57,820 bases of DNA, from contig JAFGRC010000056.1 of the NCBI GenBank assembly GCA_016935355.1, forward strand, positions 1 to 57,820, given 5' to 3'. This stretch comes from Bacteroidales bacterium. Lineage in GTDB: Bacteria > Bacteroidota > Bacteroidia > Bacteroidales > UBA10428. Both the position numbers and the translations under genes were made by a program. The number at the start of each line of letters is the position of its first letter. Position 1 is the stretch's first letter. The notes beneath the pieces were generated by a model. The model had not been told where the DNA came from and ran no database searches. It was given only the letters and a program-made list of their open reading frames with translations. Shown one piece after another: positions 27,569 to 36,366 of this stretch.

Positions 27569-28351
27569 ATGACCGTGGAGTATTTTATCAAATCCGTTTT
27601 AAAGCCTTTTGCCATAATGCTGTACTGGTATATCAGTAAAAAAGATCAACTGGGAGAAGTTAAATTCCTGAATTACGGATTTGACGATGGCACAAAGATT
27701 GAATTGTCCAAAAATGATGAAACTGAAAGGTATCCTTTGCAATTATACCACCACGTGGTTTCAGCAATTGAAATAAACCAATTGGATATCCTTGAAGTCG
27801 GCTGTGGTCGAGGAGGCGGATCATCATACATTGCCAGGTATTTTAAGCCTAAGTCAATTAAAGCAGTTGATATTTCAGGGAAAGCAATTGATTATTGCAG
27901 GAAGAACCATATATTTCCGACATGTGAATTTATCAAAGCTGACGCACAAAAATTACCCTTTAATGACAAAACGTTTGATGTGGTATTGAATATTGAATCA
28001 TCGCTTTATTACCCGGATGTGGAAAAATTCTTTAATGAAGTATACAGGGTGTTGCGGCCAAACGGGTATTTTCTTTATGCTGACTTCAGGTACAGAATAA
28101 ACATTGCTTCGCTGAAAGAAAAAGTGAAAACATCGAAGTTTCAGATCATCCGCAGCGAGAACATAACAAAAGAAGTTGTAAAAGCACTGGAAACGGATCA
28201 TGAGCGGAGGGTTGATTTAATTAAAAAGCTGGCGCCCAGATTGATTACTGCTCTGGTCAGCGATTTTGCAGGAGTTAAAAGATTCAACACATATAAGGCT
28301 TTTGCTAAAGGAAAGTGGGAATATTATTTCTATGTCCTGAAAAAAAATTAA
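27569..28351 (+). CDS. SAM-dependent methyltransferase resembling phthiotriol-dimycocerosate methyltransferases
   Basis: A 260-residue class I methyltransferase. The SAM site is LEVGCGRGGGSSYIARY (about 74-90), followed by the acidic AVDIS, the DAQKLPF adenine-binding segment and NIESSLYYPDVEKF. The YPLQLYHHV start, the GGG after the first motif, FLYADFRY and a C-terminal FAGVKRFNTYKAFAKGKWEY are features I know from mycobacterial phthiotriol/phenolphthiotriol methyltransferases, which methylate long lipid diols. This gives a lipid O-methylation role as the best guess. It is the first gene of a plus-strand series with two permeases, an AMP ligase, a GNAT and an oxidoreductase. Confidence 0.83.
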   Translation: MTVEYFIKSVLKPFAIMLYWYISKKDQLGEVKFLNYGFDDGTKIELSKNDETERYPLQLYHHVVSAIEINQLDILEVGCGRGGGSSYIARYFKPKSIKAVDISGKAIDYCRKNHIFPTCEFIKADAQKLPFNDKTFDVVLNIESSLYYPDVEKFFNEVYRVLRPNGYFLYADFRYRINIASLKEKVKTSKFQIIRSENITKEVVKALETDHERRVDLIKKLAPRLITALVSDFAGVKRFNTYKAFAKGKWEYYFYVLKKN

Positions 28352-28462
28352 CAGACCAACTGCAATAAAATATAAAATGGGAAAGAAATTTCCGCGGGCA
28401 CATTATGTGACAAAGAATACTGGGACTCGAAAGTTTTATGATAAAGGGAACGGGTTAAATCG

Positions 28463-29680
28463 ATGGGTGAATTTAAAATAGCCTGGAGGAACCTCTGGCG
28501 AAACCGCAAAAGAACATTGATCACCGTCATGACTGTCATCATGGCCGTAATGCTTTCCACTTTTATGAGTTCACTGCAGGAAGGTACCTATTCCAGAATG
28601 ATCGATAATGTGGTTAAGTTTTATTCGGGTTACCTTCAGGTATTGCATACCGACTTCCGGAAATCGAGGTCGATCAACGATTCGTTTGAACCTCCCGATT
28701 CGCTTTATGAAATCATTGACAATTTTGAAGAAATCAGCCAGGTGGTAAAGCGACTGGAGGCATTTACCCTGATCTCCAACGGTGATAATACAAGGGGATG
28801 TGCATTGATCGGTATTGATCCGGAAAATGAGGACAGGCTTACCGGCCTTTCCCGCTGGATTGATGAAGGCTATTATCTTTCCCCAGGAGACAACGGTATC
28901 TTACTGGCCGGCAATCTTGCCAGGAACCTGAATGTCAAAACAGGCGACACGCTCATACTGATCAGCCAGGGTTACCATGGTGCTACTGCTGCTGCTCTGA
29001 TGCCGGTCAGGGGGATACTGATATTCCCGTCACCGAATTTAAACAGTTATGGAGCATATGTTGATTTCCGGCAGGCTAGTTATTTTTTTGACACAGGTGA
29101 AAACATCACTTCGCTGGTCCTGATGCCCAAAGATTATAACCAGGTGGAATCCATAAAGCAAAAACTTATTGAAAAACTTGGTGGTCATTATGATATACTG
29201 TCCTGGGAGGAAATGCATCCGGACCTTGTAAGCATGATCGAAGGTGACCGGGCCGCTGCAGCCATCCTGAAAGGTGTACTTTATCTGGTCGTCGGTTTTG
29301 GCATACTGGGGACTATTATCATGATGATGTCAGAAAGAAAGAAGGAATTGGGTATCATGGTGGCAATTGGTATGCGGAAAATCCGGCTGCAAAGGATCCT
29401 GATGTATGAAACCATTTTTATTGGCATTCTGGGTGTTCTGACCGGCTTTCTCATCATTTTCCCGGTAGTTGCCTTCATGGTCAACCACCCGGTTCCTTTA
29501 CCCGCCGGTATTGCCAGAGCATTTGAGTCTTTCGGACTGGAACCTGTCTATTACTTCAGCATGATGTCAGGAGTATTTGTTAAGCAAATCATCATAATAT
29601 TTGCAATCACCCTCGTGATCGCCTGTTATCCGTTTTTTAATGTATTAAAAATGAATATATTGCGCGCCATAAGGGGGTAA
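28463..29680 (+). CDS. FtsX/LolC-type ABC transporter permease, first copy
   Basis: A 405-residue membrane protein with the MacB/FtsX layout: one N-terminal helix (about 19-40) after AWRNLWRNRKRT, a large periplasmic domain (about 45-265), and three C-terminal helices (about 270-290, 315-340, 375-395). MMSERKKELGIMVAIGM is the conserved coupling region. Such permeases move lipids or lipoproteins from the inner membrane with an ATPase. No ATPase gene is adjacent, so it must be supplied elsewhere. It is 13 bases before a second permease of the same kind. Confidence 0.87.
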   Translation: MGEFKIAWRNLWRNRKRTLITVMTVIMAVMLSTFMSSLQEGTYSRMIDNVVKFYSGYLQVLHTDFRKSRSINDSFEPPDSLYEIIDNFEEISQVVKRLEAFTLISNGDNTRGCALIGIDPENEDRLTGLSRWIDEGYYLSPGDNGILLAGNLARNLNVKTGDTLILISQGYHGATAAALMPVRGILIFPSPNLNSYGAYVDFRQASYFFDTGENITSLVLMPKDYNQVESIKQKLIEKLGGHYDILSWEEMHPDLVSMIEGDRAAAAILKGVLYLVVGFGILGTIIMMMSERKKELGIMVAIGMRKIRLQRILMYETIFIGILGVLTGFLIIFPVVAFMVNHPVPLPAGIARAFESFGLEPVYYFSMMSGVFVKQIIIIFAITLVIACYPFFNVLKMNILRAIRG

Positions 29681-29693
29681 TTAATTTGCAATT

Positions 29694-30914
29694 ATGATAC
29701 CAGTCATCTCATGGAGAAATATTTGGCGGAATAAGATCCGCAGCTCGGTCATTATCGCAGCCATTGCCATAGGAATATTTGCAGGGATATTTGTATGGTC
29801 TTTTTACCGCGGAATGGTTAACCAGCGTATCCTGACAGCCATACAAACCGAAGCATCCCATATTCAATTGCATCATAAGGACTTTCCTGAAGATCCGGAT
29901 GAAGAATACTACATTCCCGATGCTGCCGGAATTGCCAACGGAATCAGAACGATAGAAGGAGTTGATGCCGTTTCCACCCGCATGCTGGTTACTGCTATGG
30001 CTTCTTCAGCCGAAACCGGTTCAGGTGTGAAGCTCGCGGGTATTGATCCGGAATATGAAAGGACCGTAACGAACCTATTTACCAAAATAACAGAAGGTTC
30101 GTATTTTGAAGGTCAGGGGAAAACACCGGTAATACTCGGTGAAGGACTTGCTGAAAAGCTTTCGGTAAGTTTAGGTTCAAGGATTGTCCTTACCCTTCAG
30201 CATATTGATGGTACCATAACCACAGCATTATTCCGGGTAACAGGAATCTTCAGATCTTCCAACGCAAATTTCGATGAAATGAACGTTTTTGTGAAAATGG
30301 AGGATTTGAGAGCACTGACGGGTATTGAGGATCATGCTGCCCATGAACTGGCAGTCATTTTAAAGGACCATGAACAACTGGAATCCATCAAAGTTTTGCT
30401 AAAGGAAAAATATCCCGGACTGGACATTAAAACCTGGAGGGAACTGATGCCTGAAGTAAGTGTGGTTGAAACCACAATGGATCTGTATATGAACATTTTT
30501 ATAGGGATCATCCTGATCGCACTTGTTTTTGGTATCGTGAACATCATGCTTATGGCTGTTCTCGAACGTGTAAAGGAAATTGGCATGTTGCTGGCAATTG
30601 GCATGAACAAGTTCAGGGTTTTCCGGATGATCGTCATGGAAACAGTCTTTCTCGCACTCACAGGCGGAGTAACCGGTATTATTCTGGGATATCTGCTGAC
30701 AGCCTTTTTCAGCAGAAAAGGAATTGACTTGTCAGTATTTGCTGCCGCCATTGACAGGATCGGATATGATAGCATTGTTTATCCTGTAATTCATGTTGAT
30801 ATTGCCTTGAAAGTTACTTTAATGGTATTGACGGCCGGGATCATTGCATCTGGCTATCCGGCATATAAAGCTCTCAGGTTGAAACCATCAGAGGCTTTAC
30901 GCATTGATCTGTGA
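29694..30914 (+). CDS. FtsX/LolC-type ABC transporter permease, second copy
   Basis: A 406-residue paralogue of the preceding permease with the same layout: N-terminal SWRNIWRNKIRS and a helix, a periplasmic domain (about 45-265), then three helices with ERVKEIGMLLAIGMNKF as the coupling loop. The two probably form a heterodimer, as LolC and LolE do. The gene follows 13 bases after the first and ends before a 343-base gap that holds a dispersed repeat. In context it most likely exports the product of the surrounding lipid genes, which is inference. Confidence 0.87.
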   Translation: MIPVISWRNIWRNKIRSSVIIAAIAIGIFAGIFVWSFYRGMVNQRILTAIQTEASHIQLHHKDFPEDPDEEYYIPDAAGIANGIRTIEGVDAVSTRMLVTAMASSAETGSGVKLAGIDPEYERTVTNLFTKITEGSYFEGQGKTPVILGEGLAEKLSVSLGSRIVLTLQHIDGTITTALFRVTGIFRSSNANFDEMNVFVKMEDLRALTGIEDHAAHELAVILKDHEQLESIKVLLKEKYPGLDIKTWRELMPEVSVVETTMDLYMNIFIGIILIALVFGIVNIMLMAVLERVKEIGMLLAIGMNKFRVFRMIVMETVFLALTGGVTGIILGYLLTAFFSRKGIDLSVFAAAIDRIGYDSIVYPVIHVDIALKVTLMVLTAGIIASGYPAYKALRLKPSEALRIDL

Positions 30915-30950
30915 CAAAACATCCATAGTGTCCACTAAAAATTAAATCAT

Positions 30951-31061
30951 GGTAATGAAACCCCAAAGCAAGCTTTGGAAACTTTTTCCGCAATAAACTG
31001 AGGGAAACCGAGTTTACGAGCCCGGCGTAACCAATTCAACCCTCCGACTGAAGTCGGGTTA
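30951..31061 (+). repeat. Dispersed repeat, copy A (two hairpins)
   Basis: Shares with 43758-43837 the core ATGARACCCCAAA, then CAAGCTTTGRAAACTT and TTCCGCA, followed after a variable spacer by CCCTCCGACT and GTCGGG. Here CCAAAGC-AA-GCTTTGG and CCCGACTT-type arms form two hairpins. The 343-base gap 30915-31257 holds no gene I can name apart from this element. Confidence 0.6.
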
Positions 31062-31257
31062 AGTGCAACTTACAAATTTTAATGCGTTTCACTTTTAAAG
31101 TTTGAGTTTCACGAATAAAACACTCAATTCAGAAAATTCTTATATTGCAATAATTGTCAGATCTTAAGATCATTTAATGACATGCTGATTGTTTCGCTGA
31201 GCCCTTCCGGGTTCATCGCGAATTGAATACAACTATTAAAAACAATATTATATACAC

Positions 31258-33030
31258 ATGAATGTAGAGCGGACTTTTGATCTTCTTAACCGGTACAGGG
31301 AGTACTTTATAAAAGAAGATGCTCTTTGCAGCAAGCAGAATGGTGTATGGGTAAAATACAGCTCGGGCGATTATCTTGATTACTCATATAACTTTAGCTA
31401 TGGCCTCCTGAATATGGGCATAAAAAAGGGCGACAAGATCATAACCGTATCGAACAACCGCCCCGAATGGAACTTTGCTGATATGGGCATGTTAATGATT
31501 GGGGTTGTTCACGTCCCGGTATTTACATCCCTCAGTACGGCTGATTATCAATATATTATTAACCACAGTGAAGCGAAACTCATCATTGTATCCGATAAGA
31601 AATTGTATAAAACTGTGAGTATTGCAGCCGCAGCTTCCGGCCAGCCTGTTCAAATTTATTCCTTCGATGAGATAGACGGAGTAAAGAACTGGAAAAAAAT
31701 CATTGAAGAGGGTAAATTAAGCTCGCTGAAACATAGCCAGACTGTCGAGGCAATAAAAAGTACCATCCGTCCTGATGATTTTGCTTCACTGATCTATACA
31801 TCCGGAACAACAGGTAAGGCCAAAGGTGTAATACTTACTCACAGGAATATGGTAAGCAACTTCCTGTCTGCAGCATCCGTCTTCAAACTAAAACCGCAAG
31901 ATAAATATCTCAGCATATTGCCTTTATGCCACGTTGGAGGCAGGATGGGCAATTACCAGACCCAGTATAGCGGAACAAGCATATATTATGCTGAAAATAT
32001 GGGTTCAATCGCCATAAACATGGCTGAAATTAAACCGGATGGTTTCGACGCCGTTCCAAGGGTGCTTGAAAAATTTTATGATGCCATTATTTCAAAAGGT
32101 AATAAGCTTGAAGGCATAAAGAAAAAGTTATTTTTCTGGGCTGTCGGCCTCGGGCTGAAGTATCAACCATTTGGCGAAAACGGCTGGTTGTACGAAAGCA
32201 AACTGAAAATTGCAGATAAGCTTATATTCAGCAAATGGCGTCAGGCACTGGGTGGCAATGTCAGGATAGTCGGTTGCGGCGGAGCCAGTCTGCAGTCCAG
32301 ACTCGAACGGATATTCTGGTCAGCAGGGATTAAAATAATAAATATGTACGGTCTTACCGAGACTTCTCCCATTATCACAATCAACAGGACAGAGAAAGGG
32401 AATGTCAGGCTTGGTTCAGTTGGAACGGTGATAGAAAACGTGGAAATTAAAATAGCCGATAACGGAGAAATATTATGCAAAGGCCCAAATGTCACACCCG
32501 GTTATTACAAGGACCCTGAACTGACAAGACTGGCCTTTGACAAAGACGGGTGGTTCCATACCGGAGATATCGGACATATCGAAGACGGGAAATTTCTTAT
32601 GGTGACCGACAGGAAAAACGAAATCTTCAAACTCTCGAACGGTAAATTCATTGCACCTCAGATGATTGAAAATATTTTCAAAGAATCCCCCATTATAGAT
32701 CAGATTATGGTCATCGGCGCACATGAAAAGTATGCAAGTGCTTTAATATCACCCAATTTTAAGTATTTTGACGACTGGAAAGAATCAAAAAAAATTGTGT
32801 TCTCAGATCATCAGGAACTGATTCTGCAACCAGCCGTTCAGTCGTTCTTCTCTTCTGAAATTGAGAACCTGAATAAGAAGTTGAGTCCTCATGAAAGACT
32901 GAACAGGTTCAGGCTTGTTCCGGAAGAATGGACACCGGCAACTGGAGAATTATCACCGACATTAAAACTTAAGCGGCAATTTATCTCTGATCAATACAAA
33001 GACCTCATTTCACAGATCTACAAAAAATAA
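31258..33030 (+). CDS. AMP-dependent acyl-CoA synthetase (long-chain fatty acid type)
   Basis: A 590-residue adenylate-forming enzyme. The P-loop IYTSGTTGKAKGV is at about 178-190, YGLTETSP at about 363-370, and GWFHTGDIG with DRKNEIFKLSNGKF covering the hinge and catalytic Lys region at about 430-460. These match FadD/ACSL-type long-chain acyl-CoA synthetases, which activate fatty acids as acyl-AMP and then as CoA thioester. It ends 27 bases before the second GNAT-fold gene, which could use the acyl-CoA. The chain length is not deducible. Confidence 0.9.
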   Translation: MNVERTFDLLNRYREYFIKEDALCSKQNGVWVKYSSGDYLDYSYNFSYGLLNMGIKKGDKIITVSNNRPEWNFADMGMLMIGVVHVPVFTSLSTADYQYIINHSEAKLIIVSDKKLYKTVSIAAAASGQPVQIYSFDEIDGVKNWKKIIEEGKLSSLKHSQTVEAIKSTIRPDDFASLIYTSGTTGKAKGVILTHRNMVSNFLSAASVFKLKPQDKYLSILPLCHVGGRMGNYQTQYSGTSIYYAENMGSIAINMAEIKPDGFDAVPRVLEKFYDAIISKGNKLEGIKKKLFFWAVGLGLKYQPFGENGWLYESKLKIADKLIFSKWRQALGGNVRIVGCGGASLQSRLERIFWSAGIKIINMYGLTETSPIITINRTEKGNVRLGSVGTVIENVEIKIADNGEILCKGPNVTPGYYKDPELTRLAFDKDGWFHTGDIGHIEDGKFLMVTDRKNEIFKLSNGKFIAPQMIENIFKESPIIDQIMVIGAHEKYASALISPNFKYFDDWKESKKIVFSDHQELILQPAVQSFFSSEIENLNKKLSPHERLNRFRLVPEEWTPATGELSPTLKLKRQFISDQYKDLISQIYKK

Positions 33031-33057
33031 CATAAAAGTTTTTATAATCTTATTCTT

Positions 33058-34233
33058 ATGAATCTGCTTAGAGTCGCTGACAGAAAAACGGAAGGGATGT
33101 TTCTTGATACGGCCCGGATGATCAACAAGAACGACAAAATATGGGTGTGTCCTCTCGATAAGGATATTAAAGCTGTATTCGATCCCTTTAAAAATACATA
33201 TTTCAAGCATGGAATCGTTGAACGGTGGGTCCTGACTGACGAAAAAAACAGATTGACCGGAAGAATAGCTGCTTTTATTGATTATAACCTGGCAAATTCA
33301 TATGAACAACCAACAGGAGGTATTGGTTTTTTTGAATGTAAAGATGATAAAGATGCTGCATTTCTTCTTTTTGATACGGCAAAAGAGTGGCTGAAAGAAA
33401 ATGGAATGGAAGCAATGGATGGCCCCATAAATTTTGGAGAGACTGATAAATACTGGGGTCTGCTGGTAAATGGATTTACACATCCTTCATTTGATGTACC
33501 GTATAATCAGCGGTATTACCAGGAACTTTTTGAATCATATGGTTTTCAGGTATACTATCAAATGGAGGGATTTCATCTTGACATCACAAAATCCTTGCCG
33601 GAAAGATTTAAGAAAATTGCAGAACGTATACCCCATAAACCAGGTTATGAGTTCCGGCATTTTACATGGAAAGAAGAGGAGAAATATACGAACGACTTTG
33701 CCGTGGTGTTTAATGAAGCATGGGCTTCTTTCAAAAAACATTTTGAACTTCTTGATCCGGCATATATTAAGGCTACTCTGAAAAAAGCCAGGCCTGTTGT
33801 TGATGAGGAATTTATCTGGCTCGCATATTTTGAAGGCAAACCTGTCGCAATATTCCTTATGTTCCCTGACGTGAACCAGATCCTGAAACACCTTGACGGT
33901 AAACTCGATGTGATCAGCATGCTAAAGTTCATGTGGCTAAAAAAAAGAAATACAATGACACGGGCAAAAGGTTTGCTCATGGGTGTCATACCAGAATATC
34001 AGAATCGCGGTATTGAATCTGCATTCATACATAAACTGTCAGAAGTACTCAGGAATAAACCGCACTATACTGAAATTGAGTTCTCATGGGTTGCGGATTT
34101 CAACCCAAGGATGAAAAAGCTATTTACTGCAGTTGGCTGTATGCCTGTAAAGAACTATATTACATACAGATACCTGTTTGACAGATTAAAAGAATTCAGG
34201 CGATACCCGATTCCGTCAGACGGGAGTGACTAA
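33058..34233 (+). CDS. GNAT-fold acyltransferase-like protein, copy 2
   Basis: A 391-residue cytoplasmic protein related in layout to that at 26244-27365: a first half with AFIDYNLANSYEQPTGGIGFFE, then WLKENGMEAMDGPINFGE, and a second half with MGVIPEYQNRGIESAFIHKL (about 312-330), close to the GNAT acyl-CoA-binding loop. It follows the acyl-CoA synthetase by 27 bases, suggesting it transfers the activated acyl group. The acceptor is not known. Confidence in the GNAT fold is moderate because the sequences diverge. Confidence 0.65.
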   Translation: MNLLRVADRKTEGMFLDTARMINKNDKIWVCPLDKDIKAVFDPFKNTYFKHGIVERWVLTDEKNRLTGRIAAFIDYNLANSYEQPTGGIGFFECKDDKDAAFLLFDTAKEWLKENGMEAMDGPINFGETDKYWGLLVNGFTHPSFDVPYNQRYYQELFESYGFQVYYQMEGFHLDITKSLPERFKKIAERIPHKPGYEFRHFTWKEEEKYTNDFAVVFNEAWASFKKHFELLDPAYIKATLKKARPVVDEEFIWLAYFEGKPVAIFLMFPDVNQILKHLDGKLDVISMLKFMWLKKRNTMTRAKGLLMGVIPEYQNRGIESAFIHKLSEVLRNKPHYTEIEFSWVADFNPRMKKLFTAVGCMPVKNYITYRYLFDRLKEFRRYPIPSDGSD

Positions 34234-34290
34234 ACAATTTAAACCTGTAAACTGGCTGTTCAAGACACATTAAAGACAATTTAAAATTAT

Positions 34291-35742
34291 ATGATGAAAT
34301 ATGATGTAATCATCATCGGTGCTGGACTTGGCGGATTGACCGCGGGGGCGAAACTTTCCCGTGAAGGGAAAAAGGTGCTTCTGATAGAACAGCATGATCG
34401 TCCGGGAGGGTATGCAACTACATTTAATAGGGGCGACTTCATTCTTGAAGTGGGGTTGCATGAGATGTATGGTCCCTCACCAGGGGATATGAAGACAAAG
34501 ATATTCAACGATCTTGATGTATTTAAGAATTTGGAGTTCATACGGTTACCTGAATTCTACAGGTTTAAAAATGATCGTTTTGATGTGACCATACCCCATG
34601 ATCCTGAGGTTGCTGCGGAAAGATTATCCCGACTTTTCCCCGGAGAAACCGGTGGCATTAAAGCATATTTTGATCAGATCCTGAAACCTAAAAAGAAAGT
34701 CCTTGAAAATGAACAGCAGGATAGAAGTCTTGGAGAATTTCTTGACTCAATAATTAAAAACGAGGACCTGAAGCTTATACTTCTTGGCAATCTTGGATAT
34801 TTCCACGATGATCCCTATTCCCTCTCTCTTGCTTATTACTCAATATCTCAGGGAAGCTATTTCACTGGCGGAGCAAGTTTTATTAAGGGAGGTTCGCAAA
34901 AGTTGTCGGATCATCTTGCAGATTTTATCAGGAATCACGGTGGTGAGGTTCTTTTAAACCATATAGCGACCGGTATCAAAACTGAAGGTCATCAAGTGAC
35001 AGGGATTCTTTTCAAAAGAAAAAATCTGCACGGAACCGGCAATATTGAGGCCTCAGCAAATGATATAATTGCAAATACTGCTATGCCTAATGTTGCAGAT
35101 CTTCTGTCAGAGGAATATGGCAGTAAATTAAAAAATGAATTGCAGCATCAGAAAACAGGAGCGTCACTGCTGACAATATATCTTGGTTTCAATAAGCCTG
35201 TTAAGGATCTGGGATACAGGTATTATTCGACATTTATCTACGACAGTACTATAAAATCACAGAAAGATATCCTTAAAAATAATAAGGATGAATTCACATC
35301 ACGAAGCTTCACATTTATCGACTATGGTCAGGTTGATTCAGGGCTGGCTCCCCCTGGCAAAGGTGTCGGTACAATATGCTGCATTGATTATTTGAATTCC
35401 TGGGAAGGCCTTGACAGGAAAAAGTATATTTCAAAAAAAGAGCTGGTGGCTTCAGTCTTTATTGAAAGACTGGAAAAACTGATCCCCGGAGTTGGAAATA
35501 TCATTGAATACCGTGAGGTGGGTACACCGCTCACCCTCAAACGCTACACGCTTAATCCCGGGGGTGCCGTCTACGGTTTTGCACAAACACCATCAAGAAA
35601 AATTATCGATACTTCAGAACTTCCTGATAATCTTTATTTTGCTTCTGCCTGGGGAAAAACGGGAGGCGGCTTCTCAGGGGCTGTCTATGGTGGTTATTTA
35701 TGCGCCATTAATATCCTGCGCAACAAACAGGATAAAAAATAG
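34291..35742 (+). CDS. FAD-dependent oxidoreductase of the phytoene desaturase/retinol saturase family
   Basis: A 483-residue flavoprotein. The FAD-binding motif IIGAGLGGLTAGAKLSREGK is at the N-terminus, followed by IEQHDRPGGYATTF. The C-terminal second FAD site reads LPDNLYFASAWGKTGGGFSG. This is the CrtI/CrtISO/retinol-saturase branch, which desaturates, isomerises or reduces polyene lipids at the membrane. It follows 57 bases after the GNAT-fold gene, so it belongs to the lipid cluster. No carotenoid biosynthesis gene (phytoene synthase) is visible, so an action on a fatty acyl or polyene product is more likely; this is inference. Confidence 0.87.
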   Translation: MMKYDVIIIGAGLGGLTAGAKLSREGKKVLLIEQHDRPGGYATTFNRGDFILEVGLHEMYGPSPGDMKTKIFNDLDVFKNLEFIRLPEFYRFKNDRFDVTIPHDPEVAAERLSRLFPGETGGIKAYFDQILKPKKKVLENEQQDRSLGEFLDSIIKNEDLKLILLGNLGYFHDDPYSLSLAYYSISQGSYFTGGASFIKGGSQKLSDHLADFIRNHGGEVLLNHIATGIKTEGHQVTGILFKRKNLHGTGNIEASANDIIANTAMPNVADLLSEEYGSKLKNELQHQKTGASLLTIYLGFNKPVKDLGYRYYSTFIYDSTIKSQKDILKNNKDEFTSRSFTFIDYGQVDSGLAPPGKGVGTICCIDYLNSWEGLDRKKYISKKELVASVFIERLEKLIPGVGNIIEYREVGTPLTLKRYTLNPGGAVYGFAQTPSRKIIDTSELPDNLYFASAWGKTGGGFSGAVYGGYLCAINILRNKQDKK

Positions 35743-35749
35743 AATGCCA

Positions 35750-36166
35750 TATTTTTATGCACAGGCGCAATGATCACCTTTCGGGATATCCTCTTCGTCT
35801 CAACAAGGATTTTCACGGCAGGACCAGCATCAAACTTATGGACCGCCATTGAAGCAACAGCAATATCAAATTCACGGTCAGCATAATATGACCGTCCAGA
35901 AACGTCCCTGACTTCAAAAAGTACATGATCAGCCTTTCGGCGTCGGGCTGCATACCTTGCAGCTGCTATAACCTCTTCAGAAATGTCTTTACCCGTTACA
36001 TGCCTGACTTAATTCGTCATTGCCAATGTGTCAATGCACCGGCTCCGCACGCAACATCAAGAACACGATCTGATTGCTTTACATGAACCAGTATACTTCT
36101 ATGAAGCTCTGAAAGAATGGGATCAATGGCTTTCCTGTAAAAGAAGGCTTTGAGGGAGAAGATCAT
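35750..36166 (-). pseudogene. SAM-dependent methyltransferase relic
   Basis: On the minus strand an ATG at 36166 starts MIFSLKAFFYRKAIDPIL, then VKQSDRVLDVACGAGALTH (SAM motif I) and a stop shortly after. After a frame change the remainder reads HVTGKDISEEVIAAARYA, EVRDVSGRSYYADREFD and ILVETKRISRKVIIAPV. The parts belong to one class I methyltransferase with a premature stop and slip. The protein cannot be made. The rest of the 624-base gap (35743-36366) shows nothing I can name. Confidence 0.75.
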
Positions 36167-36366
36167 TTCCTGACGTTAATTTATACTGAGGTCCCGGATT
36201 GTCTGAAAATGATTTCATCATGGCAGCGAAAATAGATACACAGCAGACAAACTCATAACTTTTCAAATCCCTTTTACAGTGAAACCATAATTTATATTTT
36301 TATGCCAAAAAGTTACAATTATTTTGAAGACATTCATTTAAACGATTTGCGGCAAGGATCTTTTTA

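Noticed and set aside
28377-28481. A 34-codon frame (MGKKFPRAHYVTKNT and on) before the first permease.
   Set aside because: It overlaps the permease start, is not similar to any family I know and could be chance; an ATPase remnant was considered, but no Walker motif is seen.
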